A stretch of DNA of 64,000 nucleotides, from assembly GCF_002575655.3 (NCBI RefSeq), contig NC_053037.3, forward strand, positions 567,774,880-567,838,879, in the 5' to 3' direction. The notes beneath the pieces are model-generated. The model made no database searches. It was not told the origin of the DNA and saw nothing but the letters and a program-made list of their open reading frames with translations. Each line of letters opens with the position of its first letter. Within the stretch, counting starts at the first letter, position 1. Below are positions 56,026 to 64,000 of this stretch, in pieces. Position numbers and translations under genes: made by a program. Origin of the DNA: Aegilops tauschii subsp. strangulata (taxonomy: Eukaryota > Streptophyta > Magnoliopsida > Poales > Poaceae).

Positions 56026-57599
56026 TGATACGTCTCCAACGTATCTATAATTTTTGATTGTTCCATGCTATTATATATTCTGTTTTGGATGTTTAATGGG
56101 TTGTATATACACTTTAATATTATTTTTAGGACTAACCTATTAACCGGAGGCCCAGCCCAAATGCTGTTTTTTTGCCTATTTCAGTGTTCCGAAGGAAAGG
56201 AATATCAAACGGAGTCTAAACGGAATGAAACCATCGGGAACGTGACTTTCGGAACAAACGTGATCCAGAGGACTTGGAGTGGACGTCAAGCAATCAACGA
56301 GGAGGCCACGAGGCTGGGGGCGCCTACCCCCCTAGGCGCGCCCTCCACCCTCGTGGGCCCCTCGTGGCTCCACCGACCTACCTCTTCCTCCTATATATAC
56401 CTACGTACCCCCAAACCATCAGGAGAGGAGCAAAAACCCTATTTCCACCGCCGCAACCTTCTATACCCGTGAGATCCCATCTTGGGGCCTTTTCCGGCGC
56501 TCCGCTGGAGGGGGCATTGATCATGGAGGGCTTCTACATCAACACCATAGCCTCTCCTATGATGTGTGAGTAGTTTACCTCAGACCTTCGGGTCCATAGT
56601 TATTAGCTAGATGGCTTCTTCTCTCTCTTTGGATCTCAATACAAAGTTCTCCTCGATTCTCTTGGAGATCTATTCGATGTAATCTTCTTTTGCGGTGTGT
56701 TTGTCGAGATCCGGTGAATTGTGGGTTTATGATCAAGATTATCTATGAACAATATTTGAATCTTCTCTGAATTCTTTTATGTATGATTGGTTATCTTTGC
56801 AAGTCTCTTCGAATTATCAGTTTGGTTTGGCCTACTAGATTGATCTTTCTTGCAATGGAAGAAGTGCTTAGCTTTGGGTTCAATCTTGCGGTGCTCGATC
56901 CCAGTGACAGTAGGGGAAACGACACGTATTGTATTGTTGCCATCGAGGATAAAAAGATGGGGTTTATATCATATTGCATGAGTTTATCCCTCTACATCGT
57001 GTCATCTTGCTTAAAGCGTTACTCCGTTCTTATGAACTTAATACTCTAGATGCATTCTGGATAGCGGTCGATGTGTGGAGTAATAGTAGTAGATGCAGGA
57101 GGGAGTCGGTCTACTTGTCACGGACGTGATGCCTATATACATGATCATACCTGGATATTCTCATAAGTATGCTCAATTCTATCAATTGCTCAACAGTAAT
57201 TTGTTCACCCACCGTAATACTTATGCTATCTTGAGAGAAGCCACTAGTGAAACCAATGGCCCTCGGGTCTATTCTCTATCATATTAATCTACCGTTATTT
57301 CTATTACCGTTTATTTTGCTTTCTTTACTTTTTTTATTTATCATAAAAATACCAAAAATATTATCTTATCATCTCTATCAGATCTCACTTTTGCAAGTGG
57401 CCGTGAAGGGATTGACAACCCATTTATTGCGTTGGTTGCAAGGTTCTTATTTGTTTGTGTAGGTGCGTGGGACTTGAGCGTGGTCTCCTACTGGATTGAT
57501 ACCTTGGTTCTCAAAAACTGAGGGAAATACTTACGCTACTTTACTGCATCACCCTTTCCTCTTCAAGGGAAAAACCAACACAGTGCTCAAGAGGTAGCA
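56026..57599 (+). repeat. 5' LTR of the Athila-type element
   Basis: 1574 bp, TGATACGTCTCC to AAGAGGTAGCA. A TATATATA box lies at 56392-56399. Confidence 0.92.
56392..56399 (+). promoter_or_regulatory. TATA box of the Athila-type LTR
   Basis: TATATATA in the context CTTCCTCCTATATATACCTACG, also present in the 3' LTR at 62561-62568. Confidence 0.7.
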
Positions 57600-57610
57600 A
57601 GAAGGATATC

Positions 57611-57628
57611 TGGCGTCGTTGCCGGGGA
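57611..57628 (+). other. Primer binding site, tRNA-Asp type
   Basis: TGGCGTCGTTGCCGGGGA, 11 bp inside the 5' LTR. It matches the site usual for Athila elements except for one C-to-T change. Confidence 0.8.
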
Positions 57629-57840
57629 GTCTACGCATAAGTCAAGACATACCAAGTACCCATCACAAACTCTCATCCCTCGCATTGCATTATTTGCCAT
57701 TTGCCTCTCGTTTTCCTCCCCCCACTTCACCCTTGCCGTTTTATTCGCCTTTTCTTCGCCTTCTTCCCGTATGTCTTTTTGTTTGTGTTTCCATGTGCCT
57801 TCTATTTGCTTGCATCTTTGCTTGCTAAAAATCTATTTAT

Positions 57841-59189
57841 ATGGATCCACTTAAAGTGTTCTACTTGGATCATCTTCGATCCTTATGCGCTCGTGCTGAA
57901 ACCCCAACTAGCCTAGTTGATGGGAAATCTTTAGATGAGCATGCTCATTTTGTGCGTCACCATTTGTCTGCAAAAGGGAGACTCTTATGGGATCAAATAA
58001 ACAGATTGTTGTATGCTTGGAATCTTTGTAGAATTTGTGATTTTACTTGTTGCTCTAAGAACCCTAAAAAACACGTTCCCTACCTATGTGAGTTTAATGA
58101 TAATGAAATCTTATCTTCTTATGCGAAGGGTGTTTATAGTTACTATGATATCGAAAGAATTGAAGAATTTGTTGCTTTTAAGGGTGGTTATGAAGTTGCT
58201 TCTTTGATTGAAAAGTATGATATTACTCTCTTCGAATCTGAAAATTTTGACATACTTAAATATTGCTATGAAAACCATGCTCATAATGTCTATGTCAAAG
58301 AATTTATTGAAAGAATGGCCGTTGCTTCAGAAGAAAATAATGATATGCATGAATCTATAGATAATTATGATTCCGATGATTTTATTAAATATCCCTTGAT
58401 GAACATGATGCTTGCTATTCTTGTGGCCATGATGCCAATATTTATGAAGATGAATTTGCTATAGTTCCTTATGTTAAACATGAGATCGTTGCTATTGCAC
58501 CCATACTTGATAGTTCCTTCGATGAAAAGCATGATTGCAATGATTTTATTATAAATTCTATTAATGTCAATTGTGTTAATGATATGCAAAACCCTAAGCT
58601 TGGGGATGCTAAGTTTGCTATGTCTACTACTTGTTGCAATGATCATGATTGGGGTGATTCTTCTTATGATCTAGAAAATTTATTTAAGCCCCATGATGAA
58701 TATGAGATTGATAATAATGTTTGCAATAGTATTGAAAGTGGGTTTGGAAGATTGTCAACTTTATATCCCAGATATTTGGATAATGTTCAATCTTATGAAG
58801 TTTTTGATAAAAGTGGGTTTGGAGAGGTCATGACTTTAGTTTATGTTATTCCAACTATTTTGGAAGAGTGTCAACTTTGCATGCATGTGGATCATCTAGA
58901 GAATAAGTTATGTGATAGGTATATTGTTGAATTTGAATATGATCTTACATGTAATTATTATGAGAGAGGAAAATATGGTTGTAGAAGTTTTCATGTTACT
59001 AAATTACCTCTCTTCATGTTGAGATTGCTATCGTCACTTTCTTCTTCCTTGCATATGCCAGTTTTTGCTTGCCTTGAAAAAATGTTTGCTTATGATATGC
59101 CTATGCATAGGAAGTATGTTAGACTTAGATGTGTTTGTCATGTGTTTTTTGATGCTCTCTTTGCGCTTCAGTTCTTGTCTTTCATGTGA
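57841..59189 (+). pseudogene. Unknown ORF of the non-autonomous Athila-type element, one frameshift
   Basis: It begins MDPLKVFYLDHLRSLCAR at 57841 and runs in one frame to about 58390. It then continues in a second frame (DEHDACYSCGHDANIYEDEF from 58398) to a stop at 59189, so a single frameshift splits a protein of about 450 residues. The first half has Cys pairs (CRICDFTCC). The second has CYSCGH, then NPKLGDAKFAM, CCNDHDWGDSSYDLENLF and, near the end, a hydrophobic stretch (FMLRLLSSLSSSLHMPVF) that could be a membrane segment. It is acidic and Asn/Asp-rich. I recognise no Gag, protease or polymerase motif. A Gag-like or envelope-like role is speculative. Related ORFs occur in other Triticeae copies by my recollection only. 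Confidence 0.6.
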
Positions 59190-62105
59190 GCATCATTAAA
59201 ATTATCAATGCCTAGCTAAAAGGCTTTAAAGAAAAGCGCTTGTTGGGAGACAACCCAATATTTTTCCTTGCTGTTTGTAATAAATAATTGATCTAGCCTC
59301 TGGTTAGATGTGGTTTTGTGTTTTAATTAGTGTTTGTGCCAAGTTAAACCTATAGGATCTTCTTGGATGATAGTTATTTGATCTTGCTGAAAATTCCAGA
59401 AACTTTCTGTTCACGAAAACAATTGTTAAAAATCACCAGAACGTGATAAAATACTGATTCCAATTGCAGTAGATCAATAAACAAATATCTAGGTCTTCCT
59501 ATTTTGGTAGAATTTTTGGAGTTCCAGAAGTTTGCGTTAGTTACAGATTACTACAGACTGTTCTGTTTTTGACAGATTCTGTTTTTCGTGTGTTGTTTGC
59601 TTATTTTGATGAATCTATGGCTAGTAAAAGAGTTTATAAACCATATAGAATTTGTAATACAGTAGGTTTAACACAAATATAAATAAAGAATGAGTTCATT
59701 ACAGTACCTTGAAGTGGTGTTTTGTTTTCTTTCGCTAACGGAGCTAACGAGATTTACTTTTAAGTTTTGTGTTGTGAAGTTTTCAAGTTTTGGGTAAAGA
59801 TTTGATGGATTATGGAACAAGGATTGGCAAGAGCCTAAGCTTGGGGATGCCCAAGGCACCCCAAGATAAATTCAAGTACACCAAAAGCCTAAGCTTGATG
59901 ATGCCCCGGAAGGCATCCCCTCTTTCATCTTCGTCTATCGGTAACTTTACTTGGGGCTATATTTTTATTCACCACATGATATGTGTTTTGCTTGTAGCGT
60001 CTTGTATGATTTGAGTCTTTGCTTTTTATTTTACCACAATCATCCTTGCTCTACACACCTTTTGAGAGAGACACACATGATTCGGAATTTGTTAGAATAC
60101 TCTATGTGCTTCACTTATATCTTTTGAGCTATATAGTTTTTGCTCTAGTGCTTCACTTATATCTTTTAGAGCACGGTGGTGGTTTTATTTTATAGAAATT
60201 ATTGATCTATTATTTTGAGAGTCTTAAACAACATGGTAATTTGCTTTAATTGTGAAATTAATCCGAATGTGATAGGCATCCAAGATGAGCATAATAAAAA
60301 CTTCCATATTGAGTTCATTGAATATCATGAGAATTTTGATACTCGATAAGTGTTTTGAGATATAAAGGTGGTAATATTAGAGTGTGCTAGTTGAGTAATT
60401 GTGAAATTGAGAAATACTTGTGTTAAGGTTGGCAAGTCCCGTAGCATGCACGTATGGTAAAAGTTGTGTGACAATTTTGACACATAAGGTGTTCTTTTAT
60501 TGCTTTCCTTATGAGTGGCGGTCGGGGACGAGCGATGTCTTTTCCTACCAATCTATCCCTCTAGGGGCATGCGTAGTAGTACTTTGCTTCGAGGGCTAAT
60601 AAACTTTTGCAATAAGTATATTAGTTCTTTATGACTAATGTGAGTCCATGGATTATACGCACTCTCAACCTTCCACAATTTTCTAGCCTCTACGGTACCG
60701 TGCATTGCCCTTTCTCGCCTTGAGAGTTGGTGCAAACTTCGCCGGTGCATCCAAACCCCGTGATATGATACGCTCTATCACACATAAACATCCTTATATC
60801 TTCCTCAAAACAGCCACCATACCTACCTATCATGGCATTTCCATAGCCATTCCAAGAAATATTGCCATGCAACTTACCACCGTTCCGTTTACTATGACAT
60901 GTTCCATCATTGTCATGTAGTTGACATCGTATTTGTGGCAAAACCACCGTTCCGTTTATTATGACACGCTCCGTCATTGTCATATTGCTTTGCATGTTCA
61001 TGTAGTTAACATCGTATTTGTGGCAAATCCACCATTCATAATTTTTCATACATGTCACTTTTGATTCATTGCATATCCCGGTACACCGCCGGAGGCATTC
61101 ACATAGATTCATTTTTTGTTCTAAGTGTTGAGTTGTAATTCTTGAGTTGTAAGTAATAAAAGTGTGATGATCATCATTATTAGAGCATTGTCCCATGTGA
61201 GGAAAGGATGATGGAGACTATGATTCCCCCACAAGTCGGGATGAGATTCCGGACTAAAAAAAGAGGCCAAAGAAAAAAAAAGAGAGAAGGCCCAAAAAAA
61301 GAGAAAAAAATGAGAGAAAAAGAGAGAAGGGACAATGTTACTATCCTTTTTCCACACTTGTGCTTCAAAGTAGCACCGTGATCTTCATGATAGAGAGTCT
61401 CCTATGTTATCACTTTCATATACTAGTGGGAATTTTTCATTATAGAACTTGGCTTGTATATTCCAATGATGGGCGTCCTCAAAATGCTCTAGGTCTTCGT
61501 GAGCAAGCAAGTTGGACGCACACCCACTTAGTTTCTTTTGTTGAGCTTTCATATATTAATAGCTCTAGTGCATCCGTTGCATGGTAATCCCTACTCCTCT
61601 CATTGACATCAATTGATGGGCATCTCCATAGCCTATTGATTAGCCGTGTCAATGTGAGACTTTCTACCTTTTTGTCTTCTCACATAACCCCCATCATTAT
61701 ACTTTATTCCATCCATAGTTCTATATCCATGGCTTACGCTCATGTATTGCGTAAGGGTTGAAAAGGCTGAAGCGCGTTAAAAAGTATGAACCAATTGCTC
61801 GGCTTGTCATAGGGGTTATGCATGATGAGAATGTTTTGTGTGACGAAATTGAAGCATGGCCTAACTATATGATTTTGTAGGGATAAGCTTTCTTTGGCTA
61901 TGTTATTTTGATAAGACATAATTGCTTGGTTAGCATGTTTGAAGTATTATTGTTTTTATGTCAACATTAAACTTTTATCTTGAATCTTTCGGATCTAAAT
62001 ATTCATGCCACAATAAAAAGAATTACATTGAAAATTATGCTAAGAAGCATTCCACATCAAAAATTCTGTTTTTATCATTTACCTACTCGAGGACGAGCAG
62101 GAATT
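59190..62105 (+). other. Long non-coding 3' internal region of the Athila-type element
   Basis: About 2.9 kb without supported ORF. It contains a second exact copy of AAGCTTGGGGATGC at 59837-59850, a purine-rich tract at about 61255-61330, and a short local repeat of TATGACA(T/C)G-TCC(A/G)TCATTGTCAT at about 60893-60982. It occupies the place of pol in autonomous relatives. Confidence 0.6.
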
Positions 62106-62120
62106 AAGCTTGGGGATGCT
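62106..62120 (+). other. Polypurine tract of the Athila-type element
   Basis: AAGCTTGGGGATGCT directly precedes the 3' LTR TGATA. It would prime plus-strand synthesis. Confidence 0.75.
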
Positions 62121-63768
62121 TGATAACCACTGGATTGTCTTCAATTGGATGGGGGAATCCAATTGACAGCCTCGATTCGTATCCTAGCTCGTCTGAGGTC
62201 TCCAACGTATCTATAATTTTTTATTGTTCCATGCTATTATATATTCTGCTTTGGATGTTTAATGGGCTTTACTATACACTTCTATATTATTTTTGGGACT
62301 AACCTAGTAACCGGAGGCCCAGCCCAAATTGCTGTTTTTTGTCTATTTCAATGTTTCTAAGGAAAGGAATATCAAACGGAGTCCAAACGGAATGAAACCT
62401 TCAGGAATGTGATTTTTGGAACAAACGTGATCCAGAGGACTTGGAGTGGACGTCAAGCAATCAACGAGGAGGCCACGAGGCAGGGGGGCGCGCCTACCCC
62501 CCGGGCGCGCCCTCCACCCTCGCGGGCCCCTCGTGGCTCCACCGACCTACTTCTTCCTCCTATATATACCTATGTACCCCCAAGCCATCAGGAGAGGAGC
62601 AAAAACCCTATTTCCACCGCCACAACCTTCTGTACCCGTGAGATCCCATCTTGGGGCCTTTTCCGACGCTCCGCCAGAGGGGGCATTGATCACGGAGGGC
62701 TTCTACATCAACACCATAGCCTCTCTGATGATGTGTGAGTAGTTTACCTCAGACCTTCGGGTCCATAGTTATTAGATAGATGGCTTCTTCTCTCTCTTTG
62801 GATCTCAATACAAAGTTCTCCTCGATTCTCTTGGAGATCTATTTGATGTAATCTTCTTTTGTGGTGTGTTTGTCGAGATCCGATGAATTGTGGGTTTATG
62901 ATCAAGATTATCTATGAACAATATTTGAATCTCCTATGAATTCTTGTATGTATGATTGGTTATCTTTGCAAGTCTCTTCGAATTATAAGTTTTGGTTTGG
63001 CCTACTAGATTGATCTTTCTTGCAATGGGAGAAGTGCTTAGCTTTGGGTTCAATCTTGCGGTGCTCGATCCCAGTGATAGTAGGGGAAACGACACGTATT
63101 GTATTGTTGCCATCAAGGATAAAAAGATGGGCTTTATATCATATTGCATGAGTTTATCCCTCTACATCATGTCATCTTGCTTAAAGCGTTACTCTGTTCT
63201 TATGAACTTAATACTCTAGATGCATGCTAGATAGCGGTCGATGTGTGGAGTAATAGTAGTAGATGCAGTCAGGAGTCGGTCTACTTGTCACGGATGTGAT
63301 GCCTATATTCATGATCATACCTAGATATTCTCATAACTATGCTCAATTCTATCAATTGCTCGACAGTAATTTGTTCACCCACCGTAATACTTATGCTATC
63401 TTGAGAGAAGCCACTAGTGAAACCTATGGCCCCCGGGTCTATTCTGTATCATATTAATCTACCGTTATTTCTATTACCGTTTATTTTGCTTTCTTTACTT
63501 TTTTTCTTTATCATAAAAATACCAAAAATATTATCTTATCATCTCTATCAGATCTCACTTTTGCAAGTGGCCGTGAAGGGATTGACAACCCCTTTATCGC
63601 GTTGGTTGCAAGGTTCTTATTTGTTTGTGTAGGTGCGTGGGACTTGAGCGTGGTCTCCTACTGGATTGATACCTTGGTTCTCAAAAACTGAGGGAAATAC
63701 TTACGCTACTTTACTGCATCACCCTTTCCTCTTCAAGGTAAAAACCAATGCATGCTCAAGACGTAGCA
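62121..63768 (+). repeat. 3' LTR of the Athila-type element, with an insertion after its first five bases
   Basis: 1648 bp, ending ACGTAGCA. After TGATA (62121-62125) come about 72 bases unrelated to the 5' LTR, then GTCTCCAACGTATC resumes at 62198. The filler holds a perfect 10-bp hairpin stem. Confidence 0.9.
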
Positions 63769-63773
63769 CCCAT

Positions 63774-64000
63774 CAGGTAGCAGAACAGGAGAATTAGTTA
63801 ACACTATACATTGCAACTTCAGCAACTACAGAAAGGGGAAAAACAGGGCACATCCATTCTCGAAGCATCCAGTGTATTATCAGAATGACGAAACTTTCAT
63901 AACAAACAGAAAAGCATATGTGGTGGTAAGATGATCGGCATACTGAATCTTTTATGGCGAGTACTAGTTAAGAAAACAAACATAAAGAAGGACTAAAAGA
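63774..64000. mobile_element. CACTA element, right piece (continues past the window)
   Basis: Host sequence resuming after the Athila-type element. No gene and no terminal CACTA repeat is seen before the window ends. Confidence 0.5.

Larger units (their letters stand above)
56026..63768 (+). mobile_element. Non-autonomous Athila-type (Sabrina/WHAM-like) LTR retrotransposon
   Basis: 7743 bp. LTRs at 56026-57599 and 62121-63768 share TATATATACC promoters and long near-identical blocks. A primer site of tRNA-Asp type follows the 5' LTR and a purine-rich GCTTGGGGATGCT tract precedes the 3' LTR. No protease, reverse transcriptase, RNase H or integrase could be found in 4.5 kb of internal sequence. 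One unknown ORF is present. Flanks CTCAT (56021-56025) and CCCAT (63769-63773) form a target duplication with one mismatch. Confidence 0.9.

Noticed and set aside
60690..61196. 168-codon minus-strand ORF in the Athila-type element
   Set aside because: Low-information sequence over a short local repeat, no motif, opposite to the element's sense.

Overview
This window looks like intergenic DNA from a large grass genome of the Triticeae (wheat, goatgrass, barley or a relative). That placement rests on recognisable repeats: a BARE-1/WIS/Angela-type Ty1/copia LTR, Sabrina/WHAM-like Athila LTRs, a chromovirus with 4.1-kb LTRs, a Retand/Tat-type element, CACTA, hAT and L1-type LINE sequence. Almost everything is nested transposable elements. 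I support only one ordinary host gene, a small intronless RING-H2 gene on the minus strand at 35584-36297. I saw no rRNA, tRNA or CRISPR.

Region by region. 1-14121 is a chromovirus in a tandem arrangement: the end of one internal region (1-162), an LTR (163-4280), a full internal region with an extra ORF before gag (4281-10015), and another LTR (10016-14121). It sits inside a Retand/Tat-type Ty3/gypsy element whose 3' half follows (14122-19656): archaeal-type RNase H, integrase, an antisense B3-like gene relic, and the 3' LTR. 19657-20060 is a diverged copy of the upstream region of the RING gene. A LINE on the minus strand (about 20440-21145 and 30056-30375) is split by a gag-only LTR retrotransposon (21146-30055, minus). 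That element has Gag and a protease-like domain but no reverse transcriptase or integrase. Instead it carries a multi-exon gene on the opposite strand at 22161-25149.

30376-32590 is minus-strand LTR debris of two elements, 32843-34440 a second LINE fragment, and 34559-38455 the island around the RING gene, with duplications, tiny T-rich insertions and a retroposed sequence in the upstream region. 38456-39665 is a degenerate GAACATTTTTTGAATTC-type array and 40366-40756 a foldback element. 41310-43390 is an ancient Athila-type LTR interrupted by a hAT element with an 8-bp target duplication. 44050-46389 holds a LINE relic and two truncated LTRs. A CACTA element starts at 46390 and runs past the window end; it contains a complete Angela-type element (46689-55291, perfect 5-bp duplication) and a complete non-autonomous Athila-type element (56026-63768).

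The retroelement coding regions are parts of Gag-Pol replication machinery, nearly all broken. The most unusual genes are accessory ones: the pre-gag ORF of the chromovirus, the two antisense genes, and the unknown ORF of the Athila-type element. None could be checked by database search here; family names are given only as far as motifs allow.
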